Shown: positions 50,353 to 59,450 of the stretch, one piece after another
Layout of the letters: every line of letters begins with the position of its first letter
Position numbering within the stretch: position 1 is the stretch's first letter
NCBI RefSeq assembly: GCF_007859325.1
Contig: NZ_VOHK01000002.1
Location: forward strand, 186,001 to 250,000
Source of the DNA: Luteimonas marina
GTDB taxonomy: Bacteria > Pseudomonadota > Gammaproteobacteria > Xanthomonadales > Xanthomonadaceae
DNA: 64,000 bases
Direction: 5' to 3'
The notes under the pieces: generated by a model
What the model was told of the DNA's origin: nothing
Database searches by the model: none
The model's input: the letters and a program-made list of their open reading frames with translations, nothing else
Program-made: the position numbers and the translations under genes

Positions 50353-53202
50353 TCAGAACTGCATCCGCAGCGAGGCCATGTAGCGGCGTCCGGTCCGGTA
50401 CAACCCGCGCACCAGCTTCTCGGTGTTGGCCACGCCGGGCACGTCGGCGTAGGTGTAGTACTCCGAGTCGAGCAGGTTCATGCCGTCCAGCGAGAGGCTG
50501 AGCCTGTCATTGATGCGGAAGCCGATGCTGGCGTCGAGCGACTCATAGTCGCTGGTGACCAGGTAGTTGCCGCGGTCGACCTGGGTGTAGTACTTCGAGC
50601 GCCAGGAGTAGGTGAGGCGCGCGCTCCAGCGGTCGTTCTCGAAGAACGGGCTGATGTTGTACTGGTTCTCCGAGGTCCAGGGCATCGGGTCGCCGTTGCT
50701 GGCTTCGGCGTCCGAGTAGGTGTAGTTCGCCTGGATGCCGAGTCCGTTCCACAGGTTCTGCTGGTAGTTCAGCGAGAAGCCCTGGATCGTCGCCTGGCCT
50801 GCGTTCTGCGGGCGGGAGACGGTGAAGTCCATGACCTGGCCGTTCGACTCGTTGACGTGGCGCTCGGTCCCGGTCGTGTACAGGATGTAGTTGCCGACGT
50901 CCTTGTGGAACAGCGTGCCTGCGAGGATGGCGTTGTCGGCGAAGTACCATTCGGCCGAGAAGTCGAGGTTGGTCGAGCGATAGGGGTCGAGATCGGGATT
51001 GCCGCCGCCGCCGGTCAGGGTCTGCGGGCCGAGCCACAGGTAGTTGGACATGTCGCCGTAGTTCGGGCGCGAGATCACCTTCGCCGCCGAGAAGCGCAGC
51101 ACCAGGTTGTTGGAGAAGTCGTATACGACGTTGATGTTCGGCAGGAAGTCGTTGTACTTCTTCTTCACGCTGACGAGGTCATACGTGTGCACGCCGCCGT
51201 TGGCGCCGGACGTGCAATCGGCGCTGACCGTGCACTGCCAGCCGACGCTGTCGGATTCGGTCTGCACGTAGCGGAAGCCGATGTTGCCGCGGAAGCCGTT
51301 CCAGCTGTAGTCGGCCTGCACGTAGCCGGCGTTGACGTCTTCCTCGACGATCCAGGTGTTCGAGACGAACGAGGCATCGTTGAAGGTGCCGGGCTCGGGC
51401 ATGCTCTGCCACGGCGCCAGCCAGTTGCCGCTGAGGATCCAGTCCGCGAGCGCCCAGCCGTCGATGGTGAAACGGTTGGACAGGTCGCCGACGTTGCCGA
51501 AGCCGCTGAGGTAGTTGCCCGGCAGCTGGCGTGGCGAGAAGTCGGCGGCGGTCGCGTCGCCGTAGCCGGCCACCGCAGCCAGCGCGACGCCCGCCATCGA
51601 CTGCCCGGTTTCGTGCTGGCGGCGCTTCAGGCCGAAGCGCACCTGGTAGACCGGCGCGTCGAAACGGATGCCGCCATCGATCTGGCCGTATACCTCCTTG
51701 TCCCAGGTGGGCTTGGTGACGATGTTGCCGCCCCAGCCCGTGTTCCAGGTCGAGCCGTCGTTCGGATCCGCGCCCCAGCCGCCGTCGATGCGGAAGGCAT
51801 CGGGATCGGTGAACGGGCTGCCGGGATAGTTCGGACTGGTCGCGGCGGCCGAACCGTAGTTGTAGCCGGTGAAGTCCAGCCGCGGCGTGCCGGTCAGGTC
51901 GTAGCTGTAGTCGGCCCAGTTGAGGAATTCGCCGAAGACCTGGCGGCCGGTGCCGCCGGTGGCCTTGGTGGTGCCGAAGTGCCAGGTGGCGAACCAGCGT
52001 TCGTCGTTCCAGGTGGCTTTGAGATCGTAGGAGTTGGTGTCGACCGTCGCCTGGCGGTTGATCAGGTCGTAGACGGTGAGCGCATTGCTGTACGAGGCGC
52101 GGGTGATGACGCCGCCCTCGACCTCGAGGTCGGTCAGGCGCATCAGGCTGTTCCAGCCGTTGCCGTTGAAGGCGAACATCGAATGGCTGATGTTGTCGTA
52201 GGCGGCGGTGACGTCCAGCGCGTTGAACTCGATGTTCATCTTCTCGTGGGGACGGAACTGCAGCGCCAGCGAGATCGTGTCGCGTTCGCGCTGCTGCTCG
52301 AAGTAGTGCGCGCTGATCGAGTTCGGCGCGATCGCGTCCGGGTTGGCGCGCAGGGTCGTTTCGCAGGCGCCCGAGCACGATGGCGGGACCTCGACCCCCG
52401 CGCCCCAGTCCATCGTCGGGGTGAACGAGTTGCCGCCGCCCACGCCGACGATGTAGTCGTTGCCGGTCACCGTGCCGTAGGACTCGATGCCGTCGCGGCG
52501 GATGCCCTCGTCGGCGCGCTGCGCGGCCACGATCAGGCCGAAGGTGTTGGCGTCGTTCTTCCAGCCGAACAGCAGCGAGGCCTGCGGGTCGCCGCCCTCG
52601 ATGCGGTCGTTGTAGAGGTAGCCGACGTGGCCGGCGATCGTGGTCTTGTCCAGGTCAAGCGGCTTGCGCGTGTGCACGATCACGGTGCCGCCGATCGAGC
52701 CCTCGTCGATGTGCGCCTCGGGCGACTTGTAGACCTCGACCTTGCCCACCAGCGACGGCGCGAGCAGCGAATAGTTGAAGGTGCGGCCGGGCTGGTCGGT
52801 GATGAACCAGTCGGCCGAGGCGACCGTCTGCCCGTTGAGCAGGGTGCGGCTGAGCGCCGGATCGGTGCCGAGGATGCTGATCTTCTCGCCCTGGCCGAAG
52901 GCCTTGTCGATGGTCACGCCCGGCAGCGAGGAGATCGCCTCGGCGACGTTGGTCGAGGGGAACTTGCCCACGTCCTCGGCGGTGACGACGTCGATGATCG
53001 CGTCGGAATTGCGCTTGGTGTCCAGCGCCTGCTGCAGGCTGGCGCGGATGCCGGTGACGACCACGCGGTCGAGTTCGGTGGCGTTGGCGTCCGCGGACGG
53101 CGCGTCGTTGTCCTGCGCGGCGGCTTCCTGCGCATTCGCCTGCGCGGCGACCCCGAGGCACACGGCGATCGCGGCCGACAGCATGGTTTTGCGGTGCTTC
53201 AT
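50353..53202 (-). CDS. TonB-dependent receptor (chitooligosaccharide/GlcNAc-cluster type)
   Basis: A 949-residue outer-membrane receptor with a signal peptide ending AQANA. The TonB box region reads ELDRVVVTGIRASLQQALDTKRN, followed by the plug (about 70-190), with ISILGTDPALSRTLLNGQTVASADWF and VEVYKSPEAHIDEGSIGGTVIVHTRKP. The barrel then ends LYRTGRRYMASLRMQF. Placement between GlcNAc kinase and secreted hexosaminidase suggests uptake of chitin oligosaccharides or GlcNAc-containing sugars. It is on the same strand as, and 127 bases after, the kinase. Confidence 0.95.
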   Translation of the reverse strand: MKHRKTMLSAAIAVCLGVAAQANAQEAAAQDNDAPSADANATELDRVVVTGIRASLQQALDTKRNSDAIIDVVTAEDVGKFPSTNVAEAISSLPGVTIDKAFGQGEKISILGTDPALSRTLLNGQTVASADWFITDQPGRTFNYSLLAPSLVGKVEVYKSPEAHIDEGSIGGTVIVHTRKPLDLDKTTIAGHVGYLYNDRIEGGDPQASLLFGWKNDANTFGLIVAAQRADEGIRRDGIESYGTVTGNDYIVGVGGGNSFTPTMDWGAGVEVPPSCSGACETTLRANPDAIAPNSISAHYFEQQRERDTISLALQFRPHEKMNIEFNALDVTAAYDNISHSMFAFNGNGWNSLMRLTDLEVEGGVITRASYSNALTVYDLINRQATVDTNSYDLKATWNDERWFATWHFGTTKATGGTGRQVFGEFLNWADYSYDLTGTPRLDFTGYNYGSAAATSPNYPGSPFTDPDAFRIDGGWGADPNDGSTWNTGWGGNIVTKPTWDKEVYGQIDGGIRFDAPVYQVRFGLKRRQHETGQSMAGVALAAVAGYGDATAADFSPRQLPGNYLSGFGNVGDLSNRFTIDGWALADWILSGNWLAPWQSMPEPGTFNDASFVSNTWIVEEDVNAGYVQADYSWNGFRGNIGFRYVQTESDSVGWQCTVSADCTSGANGGVHTYDLVSVKKKYNDFLPNINVVYDFSNNLVLRFSAAKVISRPNYGDMSNYLWLGPQTLTGGGGNPDLDPYRSTNLDFSAEWYFADNAILAGTLFHKDVGNYILYTTGTERHVNESNGQVMDFTVSRPQNAGQATIQGFSLNYQQNLWNGLGIQANYTYSDAEASNGDPMPWTSENQYNISPFFENDRWSARLTYSWRSKYYTQVDRGNYLVTSDYESLDASIGFRINDRLSLSLDGMNLLDSEYYTYADVPGVANTEKLVRGLYRTGRRYMASLRMQF

Positions 53203-53329
53203 GACGGTTCTCTCCAGTGCGGAATGGGTGTGGCTGTGGCCGCCGGCGCAAGGGTCTGCCGGTGGCCCGTGGCGGTGCCGTTGCGCGTGCCGGCCGTGGA
53301 GCGGCGCGTGCGCGGGCAGGGGGGTCTGG

Positions 53330-54373
53330 TCAGCGGGCGGGCATCCGTTCCTCGTTGTCGTTCTGCTCCTGGCCGAGGTACCAGCTGGCGGCGCCGATCA
53401 CGCCCAGCTGCCCGTGCTCGACCAGCGTCACGGGAATGCGCAGCAGCACCTCACGCATCGGTCCCTTGTCGAGGAACCGCTGCACGAAGCTGCTGTGTGC
53501 GAGGAAGTCGCGGATCCGCGGCAGGATCCCGCCGGCGAGGTAGACGCCGCCGTGCGCGCCGTAGAGCAGCGCCATGTCGCCGACGGCGCTGCCGAGCAGG
53601 CCGCAGAACAATTCGAGGGTGTCGCGCGCGAGCGCATCGTCGCCGGCCAGGGCGGCGGCGGTGATCGCGTCGGGCGTGGCCTGCGTCGGCGTCGTGCCGC
53701 GCACCTGCGCGAGCGCAGCGTGCAGCCGCACCAGCCCGGGGCCCGACAGCGCGTGTTCGATCGGGATGTGGCGGCGCTCGCGCCCGAAGGCCTGCAGCAC
53801 CGCGATTTCCAGTTCGGTGGAGACCGTCAGCGAGGCCTGGCCGGCTTCGGTGGCGAGCACCGTCGCGCGTGGGTGCCCCGGGATCCGCACCGCGGCACCG
53901 AGGCCGGTGCCCGGCCCGACCACCAGGGTCGGGCCCGGCGGCGCCCGTTCCGGGCCCGACAGGCGCAGCAGCGCATGCGCGTCCGCCGCCGTCACCGCGT
54001 GCGCGACCGCCTCGAAGTCGTTGATCAGGCGGAAATCGTCGAAGCCCAGCTGCGCGCGGATGCGCCCGGGCGCGACCGGCCAGGGCAGGTTCGCCGACAG
54101 CAGCGAGCCGTCCTCCAGCGCGTGGCCGGCGCAGGCGATCACGCCGCGGTGGATCGTCCCGGCGTCCGGCAGGGTGGCGAGGAAGGCGGCGATGATCCCG
54201 GCCAGGCCGGGGAAGTCGGCGCAGGCGTACTTGCGGTAGTGCAGGACCTCGACCGGATCGCCGCCGTGCACCAGCCCGATGCGCACGTGGGTGCCGCCGA
54301 CGTCGGCCGCGATGAACGGCGCATGCGTCGGCCGGCGGCCGGTGACGGGCAGTGGACGGGTGCTTGCAGCCAC
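53330..54373 (-). CDS. glucokinase-family N-acetylglucosamine kinase
   Basis: A 347-residue sugar kinase of the Glk family. The phosphate-binding motif FIAADVGGTHVRIGLVHGG is followed by GLAGIIAAFLATL and CAGHALEDGSLLSANLPWPV. The sugar-binding region is LINDFEAVAHAV, then the second ATP motif VVGPGTGLGAAVRI, ATEAGQASLTVST and GGVYLAGGILPRI. In this cluster phosphorylation of GlcNAc to GlcNAc-6-phosphate is the likely job, but the family also phosphorylates glucose. The start is GTG 54373, with AGGAG upstream. It is divergent from the LacI-type regulator gene. Confidence 0.88.
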   Translation of the reverse strand: MAASTRPLPVTGRRPTHAPFIAADVGGTHVRIGLVHGGDPVEVLHYRKYACADFPGLAGIIAAFLATLPDAGTIHRGVIACAGHALEDGSLLSANLPWPVAPGRIRAQLGFDDFRLINDFEAVAHAVTAADAHALLRLSGPERAPPGPTLVVGPGTGLGAAVRIPGHPRATVLATEAGQASLTVSTELEIAVLQAFGRERRHIPIEHALSGPGLVRLHAALAQVRGTTPTQATPDAITAAALAGDDALARDTLELFCGLLGSAVGDMALLYGAHGGVYLAGGILPRIRDFLAHSSFVQRFLDKGPMREVLLRIPVTLVEHGQLGVIGAASWYLGQEQNDNEERMPAR

Positions 54374-54434
54374 GCTGGCTCCTGCGATCGCCGCAGGCGG
54401 AAGGCTGCGGCGTGGGCGGAGTGTTGGAACGTCG

Positions 54435-54448
54435 TGACAACGATGTCA
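54435..54448. promoter_or_regulatory. near-palindromic operator TGACAACGATGTCA
   Basis: A 14-base near-palindrome (one mismatched pair) 62 bases upstream of the kinase start. Size and symmetry fit a LacI-family operator, and similar sequences occur at 54672-54686 (TGACAACGTTAGTCA) and 50222-50235. Confidence 0.6.
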
Positions 54449-54671
54449 AGCGCCGAGTCCAGTCGGCTTCGACACGCCGCCTGTTTAACGACATAGGTCA
54501 AACAATAGACGAAAAATTGATGATCTATTTACAAATTTACGGGCAAAATACGACGATGTCCGTGGATGTCCGAAGCGTGTCCGCAGGGCCCATGCTGCAA
54601 GGCAGCACCCGGACATGCGCAGGAAATGCGGCCTCCGCGGGGTGAGGCGGTTGGCATTCGGGGGAAAAGTA

Positions 54672-54686
54672 TGACAACGTTAGTCA
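54672..54686. promoter_or_regulatory. second NagR-type site upstream of the regulator gene
   Basis: TGACAACGTTAGTCA, 42 bases upstream of ATG 54728, shares TGACAACG with 54435-54448 but has one inserted base in the right half. Possible autoregulation. Confidence 0.4.
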
Positions 54687-54727
54687 CCTTGTCCGGTAGC
54701 AGGACAAGGGGACGGGAGGGGCAGGAG

Positions 54728-55795
54728 ATGAGCGAGGAACAGGCCAGTCCGCGCAAGCCGACGATCCGCACCGTGGCCGAGCGCGCCGGGGTGTCGCTGA
54801 AGACCGTCTCGCGCGTGATCAACAACGAACCCTCGGTGCTGCCGGCCACGCGCGCGCGCGTGCTGCAGACCATCGCCGACCTCGACTACGAGCCCGACCC
54901 CTCCGCGCGCAACCTGCGCAGCTCCAGCGCCTACGTGATCGGGCTGGTCTACGACAACCCCAACCCGTACCACATCATCGGCCTGCAGAACGGTGTGCTC
55001 TCGGCCTGCCGCGAGACCGGCTTCGGCCTGCAGATCCATCCCTGCGACGCGACCTCGCCGCTGCTCGCCGACGAACTGGTGGAGATGGTGCAGCGCTCGC
55101 GGCTCGCGGGACTGGTGCTGACCGCGCCGATCTCCGAGCGCCCTGAACTGATCGAGGCGCTGGAGCAGGCCGGCGTGCGCGCCACCCGCATCATCGCCGC
55201 GGCCGAGGATCCGGGTGACGGCCACCCCTGCGTCTACGTCGACGACCGCGACGCGGCCTACGAGATCACCGAACACCTGGTCCAGCTCGGCCACCAGCGC
55301 ATCGGCTTCCTCTGGGGCGGGCAGGAGCACCGCTCCAGCTCCGAGCGCTACCTCGGCTACGAGCAGGCGCTGAAGGACTACGGCATCACCCTCGACAAGC
55401 ACCTGGTGATCCCCGGCGACTACACCTTCGACGACGGCTTCCGCGGCGCGCGCCGGCTGCTGGCGCTGCGCGACCCGCCGACCGCGATCTTCGGCTCCAA
55501 CGACGAGATCGCCGCCGGCGTGCTTGCGGCGGCGAAATCCGCGGGCATGAACGTGCCCTATGACCTGTCGATCGCCGGCTTCGAGGACAGCCCGTTCTCG
55601 AAGCAGTCGTGGCCGGCGCTGACCACCGCCAAGCAGGCGACCGAGGAGATCGCGCGCCACGCCGCACGGATGCTGATCGCCGGCCTGCGCCAGGACGGCA
55701 CCGCCGCGCACAACCAGGGCTTCGTGCCGCAGCTGGTGGTGCGCGGCTCCACCGCGCCGGTCCGCCCGCGCACGCAACCCGCCGGAGACGCATGA
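54728..55795 (+). CDS. LacI-family transcriptional regulator of the GlcNAc cluster
   Basis: A 355-residue regulator. The helix-turn-helix and hinge are in PTIRTVAERAGVSLKTVSRVINNEPSVLPATRARVLQTIADLDYEPDPSARNLRSS (about 12-65). The periplasmic-binding-protein-like effector domain follows (about 70-345, SAYVIGLVYDNPNPYHIIGLQNGV, GLVLTAPIS, IGFLWGGQEHRSSSERYLGY, SIAGFEDSPFSKQSWPALTT). In position it corresponds to the NagR repressor of Xanthomonas GlcNAc regulons. ATG 54728 has GGGAGGGG just upstream; an in-frame ATG at 54671 would extend the N-terminus before the HTH. It overlaps the nagB-II start by 4 bases. Confidence 0.92.
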   Translation: MSEEQASPRKPTIRTVAERAGVSLKTVSRVINNEPSVLPATRARVLQTIADLDYEPDPSARNLRSSSAYVIGLVYDNPNPYHIIGLQNGVLSACRETGFGLQIHPCDATSPLLADELVEMVQRSRLAGLVLTAPISERPELIEALEQAGVRATRIIAAAEDPGDGHPCVYVDDRDAAYEITEHLVQLGHQRIGFLWGGQEHRSSSERYLGYEQALKDYGITLDKHLVIPGDYTFDDGFRGARRLLALRDPPTAIFGSNDEIAAGVLAAAKSAGMNVPYDLSIAGFEDSPFSKQSWPALTTAKQATEEIARHAARMLIAGLRQDGTAAHNQGFVPQLVVRGSTAPVRPRTQPAGDA

Positions 55796-56874
55796 ACGCC
55801 CTGATCGACCCGGACGACGCGCAGGCGCGCGCATCGTCGACCTGGATGTTCCGCGAGGCCGCCGAGGCCGCCGACGTCGTCGCGCGCCAGTTCGCCGCCA
55901 ACCGCGACGTGCTCGCGGCGCTGGCGGCGGACCTGCGCCGGCGCCCGCCGCCGTTCGTCGCCACCTGCGCGCGCGGCAGCTCCGACCACGCCGCGACCTA
56001 TGCCAAGGCGCTGTTCGAGACGCAGCTGGGCGTGGTGACCGCCTCGGTGTCGCCGTCGGTGGGCTCGGTGTACGGCGTGCAGCAGCAGCTGCGCGATGCA
56101 CTGTTCATCGCCGTCTCGCAGTCGGGCAAGAGCCCGGACCTGCTGCGCAACGCCGAAGCCGCGCGTGAGGCCGGCGCGCGCGTGGTCGCGCTGGTGAACG
56201 TCGTCGACTCGCCGCTGGCGGCGCTGGCCGACGTCGTGGTGCCGCTGCACGCCGGCCCCGAACGCAGCGTGGCCGCGACCAAGAGCTACCTCGCCTCGCT
56301 GTCGGCGATCCTGCAGCTGGCCGCGCTGTGGCGCGGGGATGCCGCGCTGCTCGATGCGCTCGACCGGCTGCCCGACGCGATGCGCGTGGCCTGGGACTGC
56401 GACTGGTCGCCCGCGTGCGCGGGGCTGGTGCGCGCGCACAACCTGTTCGTGCTCGGCCGCGGCCTCGGCCTCGGCGCCGCGCAGGAGGCGGCGCTGAAGT
56501 TCAAGGAGACCTGCGGCCTGCACGCCGAGGCCTACAGCTCGGCCGAAGTGAAGCACGGGCCGATGGCCCTGGTCGGCCCCGGCTTTCCGGTGCTGATCCT
56601 CGCCCAGCCCGACGAAACCGAAGCCGGCACGCTGGCGCTCGCCGACGAGTTCCGCGCGCGCGGCGCGCAGGTGTGGCTGGCTTCGCGCGAGGACGAAGCC
56701 GACCCCGGATCAGGTCCGGGGCAGGCCCTGCCGGTGGCGGATGCGCCGCATCCGGCCTGCGCGCCGCTGCTGCTGGTGCAGAGCTTCTACCGCATGGTGA
56801 ACGCGCTCTCGCTCGCGCGCGGCCACGATCCGGACAGGCCGCCGCACCTCAACAAAGTCACCGAGACGGTCTAG
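55792..56874 (+). CDS. SIS-domain glucosamine-6-phosphate deaminase (NagB-II)
   Basis: A 360-residue protein with two SIS domains (about 35-180 and 205-350), the form that replaces hexameric NagB. Typical stretches are FVATCARGSSDHAATYAKALFE, SVSPSVGSVYG, FIAVSQSGKSPDLLRNAEAARE, ERSVAATKSYLASLS and LKFKETCGLHAEAYSSAEVKHGPMALV. It converts glucosamine-6-P to fructose-6-P and ammonia. Residues about 304-311, in EADPGSGPGQALP, are encoded by CCCCGGATCAGGTCCGGGG (56702-56722), a short palindrome inserted in frame. Coupled with the regulator gene. Confidence 0.92.
   Translation: MNALIDPDDAQARASSTWMFREAAEAADVVARQFAANRDVLAALAADLRRRPPPFVATCARGSSDHAATYAKALFETQLGVVTASVSPSVGSVYGVQQQLRDALFIAVSQSGKSPDLLRNAEAAREAGARVVALVNVVDSPLAALADVVVPLHAGPERSVAATKSYLASLSAILQLAALWRGDAALLDALDRLPDAMRVAWDCDWSPACAGLVRAHNLFVLGRGLGLGAAQEAALKFKETCGLHAEAYSSAEVKHGPMALVGPGFPVLILAQPDETEAGTLALADEFRARGAQVWLASREDEADPGSGPGQALPVADAPHPACAPLLLVQSFYRMVNALSLARGHDPDRPPHLNKVTETV
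56702..56722. repeat. short palindromic insertion inside nagB-II
   Basis: CCCCGGATCAGGTCCGGGG is read in frame as a Pro/Gly-rich turn in the deaminase. The same hairpin with one or two base changes is found in the intergenic element at 9334-9352 and in ctaA. Confidence 0.7.
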
Positions 56875-57231
56875 CGCCGTGTCCCGCCGGACCATCAACG
56901 AGCACGTTGTCATCCCGGCCCCGGCCCTTGCCGTCATTCCGGGTGCGGCCTCCGCCGTCATCCCGGATGCGGCCTCCCCTGTCATCTCGAGCGTAGCGAG
57001 AGATCCGCGCGTCGATTCTCCAGGAACGTCATTCCCGCGAAGGCGGGAACCCAGTGTCTTTAGCTTTCCGGGATTCGAAGACGCTGGATTCCCGCCTTCG
57101 CGGGAATGACGGCTTTCTTGTTCGGAATGAAATGAAACCCCGATCCATCCGGAAACCTTCGGGACGCACGAAATGCTCGAACCCTGCACCATGGCAATGA
57201 CCAAGCCCGACCCCGCCGGGACGGTCGAATC
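56875..57231. repeat. 357-bp repeat-rich gap between nagB-II and nagA
   Basis: Contains four GTCATCCCGG/GTCATTCCGG half-sites (56908-56962), a CTGTCATCTCGAGCGTAGCG half-element (56979-57004) and a complete inverted pair (57027-57055 and 57079-57112, GTCATTCCCGCGAAGGCGGG arms). No gene seen. Its position within an otherwise tight operon suggests accumulation of repeats. Confidence 0.75.
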
Positions 57232-58383
57232 ATGACGACGGCCCTGATCAACGGGCGCGTGCTGCTCGACGACGGATTCCGCGACGACGTGGCGGTGCTG
57301 GTCGAGGGCGGCCGGATCGCGGCGATCGTCGCCGGCGACGACGCGCGCGCGCGCAACGCGGAACGCATCGACCTCGAAGGCGGCGCCCTCGTGCCCGGCT
57401 TCATCGACGCCCAGGTCAACGGCGGCGGCGGCGTGCTGCTCAACAACATGCCAACGGTCGAGGGCATCCGCGCCATCGCCCGGGCACATCGCCGCTACGG
57501 CACCACCGGCCTGCTGCCCACGCTGATCAGCGATAACGTGGAAGCAATGCGCGCAGCGATCGCCGCGACCCGCGAAGCGATCGCGCAGGGCGTGCCCGGC
57601 GTGCTCGGCATCCACCTCGAAGGTCCGTACCTCGCGCCCGCGCGCAAAGGCACCCACGACGCGCGCGTGTTCCGCACGCCCGACGCGGACGAGATCGCGC
57701 TGGCGACCTCGCTCGGCAATGGCGTCACCCTGCTGACGCTGGCGCCGGAACAGCTGCCGGTCGAGACCGTCCGTGCGTTCGTCTCGCGCGGCGCCATCGT
57801 CGCGGCCGGGCATACTGCGGGCCGCTACGACGAGATCCGCGCCGGGCTCGACGCCGGCATCCGCGGCTTCACCCATCTCTACAACGCCATGTCGCCGCTG
57901 CAGGGGCGCGAGCCCGGCGCGGTCGGCGCGGCACTGGAAGACCGCGACAGCTGGTGCGGGATCATCGTCGACGGCGTGCACGTGCACGCGGCCAGCCTGC
58001 GCGTCGCGCTCGCCGCCAAGCCGCGCGGCAAGCTGTTCCTGGTCACCGATGCGATGCCGATGGTCGGCGCCGACGATCCGGCCTTCGTCCTCTACGGCGA
58101 AACCATCACCGCCGTCGACGGCGTGGTGCGCAATGCCGCGGGCTCGCTCGCCGGCTCCGCGCTCGACATGGCCACCGCCGTGCGCAACAGCGTGCACCTG
58201 CTCGGCCTGCCGCTGGACGAAGCCGCGCGCATGGCCTCGCGCTATCCGGCCGAATTCCTTGGCCTCGATGATCTTCATGGCCGCATCGCGCCGGGCTACG
58301 CCGCCGACTTCGTTCTGCTCGACGACGCCCTCGCCGTGCGTGCGACCTGGATCGCCGGCGACATCGCGCGGCACGCCGCTTGA
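57232..58383 (+). CDS. nagA: N-acetylglucosamine-6-phosphate deacetylase
   Basis: A 383-residue amidohydrolase that removes the acetyl group from GlcNAc-6-P. Visible features are GGALVPGFIDAQVNGGGGVLLNN, the metal-binding Glu in GVLGIHLEGPYLAPARKGTHD, the His of AGHTAGRYDEI, GFTHLYNAMSPLQGREPG and the catalytic Asp in LVTDAMPMVG, followed by NAAGSLAGSALDMATAVRN. Lack of an HxH pair near the N-terminus agrees with the NagA type using one or two metals. Its stop overlaps the nagX start. Confidence 0.96.
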   Translation: MTTALINGRVLLDDGFRDDVAVLVEGGRIAAIVAGDDARARNAERIDLEGGALVPGFIDAQVNGGGGVLLNNMPTVEGIRAIARAHRRYGTTGLLPTLISDNVEAMRAAIAATREAIAQGVPGVLGIHLEGPYLAPARKGTHDARVFRTPDADEIALATSLGNGVTLLTLAPEQLPVETVRAFVSRGAIVAAGHTAGRYDEIRAGLDAGIRGFTHLYNAMSPLQGREPGAVGAALEDRDSWCGIIVDGVHVHAASLRVALAAKPRGKLFLVTDAMPMVGADDPAFVLYGETITAVDGVVRNAAGSLAGSALDMATAVRNSVHLLGLPLDEAARMASRYPAEFLGLDDLHGRIAPGYAADFVLLDDALAVRATWIAGDIARHAA

Positions 58384-59450
58384 ACGCCGCCGCGCCCCGC
58401 TTCGCCTCGGTCGACGCCCTGCGCGGCCTCACCGTCGCGGCGATGCTGCTGGTCAACAATCCCGGCGACTGGGGCCACGTCTACGCGCCGCTGCTGCACG
58501 CGGACTGGCACGGCTGCACCCCGACCGACCTGATCTTCCCGTTCTTCCTGTTCGTGGTCGGCGTCTCGATCGCACTCGGCATCGTGCCGCGCGCCGAGGC
58601 CGGCGCGGCCCCGCGCGTCCTGCATCGCGCCATCGCCTCGCGCGGCGCGCGCATCATCGCGATGGGCCTGCTGCTGCACCTGTTCGCCTGGTGGGCCTAC
58701 GACATGGCCCACTACCGCCCCTGGGGCGTGCTGCAGCGCATCGGCCTGTGCTTCATCGTCGCCGCGCCGCTGGCGATCCACCTCAAGCCGCGCCTGCAGT
58801 GGGCGTGCATCGCCGCGCTGCTGCTCGGCTACTGGGCCCTGCTGTCGCCGGGCGGCTACGCGCAGTTCCACAACCTCGCCGACCGCACCGACACCGCACT
58901 GTTCGCGCCGTTCCTCTACGTCTTCGATCCGGCGACCGGCCTCGGCCGCGACCCCGAAGGCCTCGTCAGCACCCTCCCGGCGATCGCCACCGTCCTGCTC
59001 GGCGTGCGCGCCGGCGACTGGCTGCGTCGCGGCGACACCAGGCGCCTGCTCATCGCCGCCGTCGCCGCCCTGGCCGCGGGCGCGCTGTGGTCGTTCGCCA
59101 TGCCGATCAACAAGGCGCTGTGGACCTCGTCCTACGTCCTGTGGACCGCCGGCTGGGCGACCCTGGCGCTGCTCGCCCTGCACCTGCTCATCGACCGCCG
59201 CGGCTGCCCACCCCTCGGCCGCGCCTTCGGCGTCAACGCCATCGCCGCCTACGCCGGCTCCGCGACCATGGTCTACCTGCTCGCCGGCCTCGGCTGGTGG
59301 GGCGCGATCTACCAGCACGCCTACGCCGGCTGGATGACGCCCCTGTTCGGCCCCTACGTCCCCTCGCTGGCGTTCGCGATCAGCTTCGTTGCGCTGTGGT
59401 GGGGGATCGTGTGGTGGATGGATCGGCGTGGGTGGCACCTGAAGATCTGA
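58380..59450 (+). CDS. NagX-like transmembrane acyltransferase family protein
   Basis: A 356-residue membrane protein with about ten helices. It resembles the bacterial homologues of heparan-alpha-glucosaminide N-acetyltransferase: FASVDALRGLTVAAMLLVNNPGDWGHVYAPLLHADWHGCTPTDLIFPFFLFVVGVSIALG, with the conserved His in the loop. GVLQRIGLCFIVAAPLA and the C-terminal repeats also fit. Such NagX genes recur in GlcNAc-use clusters and are thought to act in sugar transport or acetylation at the inner membrane. The start is TTG 58380 overlapping the nagA stop. Confidence 0.85.
   Translation: MNAAAPRFASVDALRGLTVAAMLLVNNPGDWGHVYAPLLHADWHGCTPTDLIFPFFLFVVGVSIALGIVPRAEAGAAPRVLHRAIASRGARIIAMGLLLHLFAWWAYDMAHYRPWGVLQRIGLCFIVAAPLAIHLKPRLQWACIAALLLGYWALLSPGGYAQFHNLADRTDTALFAPFLYVFDPATGLGRDPEGLVSTLPAIATVLLGVRAGDWLRRGDTRRLLIAAVAALAAGALWSFAMPINKALWTSSYVLWTAGWATLALLALHLLIDRRGCPPLGRAFGVNAIAAYAGSATMVYLLAGLGWWGAIYQHAYAGWMTPLFGPYVPSLAFAISFVALWWGIVWWMDRRGWHLKI

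Larger units (their letters stand above)
54374..54727. other. 354-bp divergent control region of the GlcNAc cluster
   Basis: No gene recognised. It contains an unusually AT-rich stretch (about 54480-54560) and two candidate regulator sites (54435-54448 and 54672-54686). It should hold the promoters of the kinase operon (minus) and the regulator operon (plus). No -35/-10 pair was convincing enough to place. Confidence 0.6.

Noticed and set aside
47779..53664. Very long plus-strand open frame opposite the hexosaminidase and receptor genes
   Set aside because: It is a shadow of the two minus-strand genes, Arg/Gly/His-rich and without domains; such frames are common at this GC.
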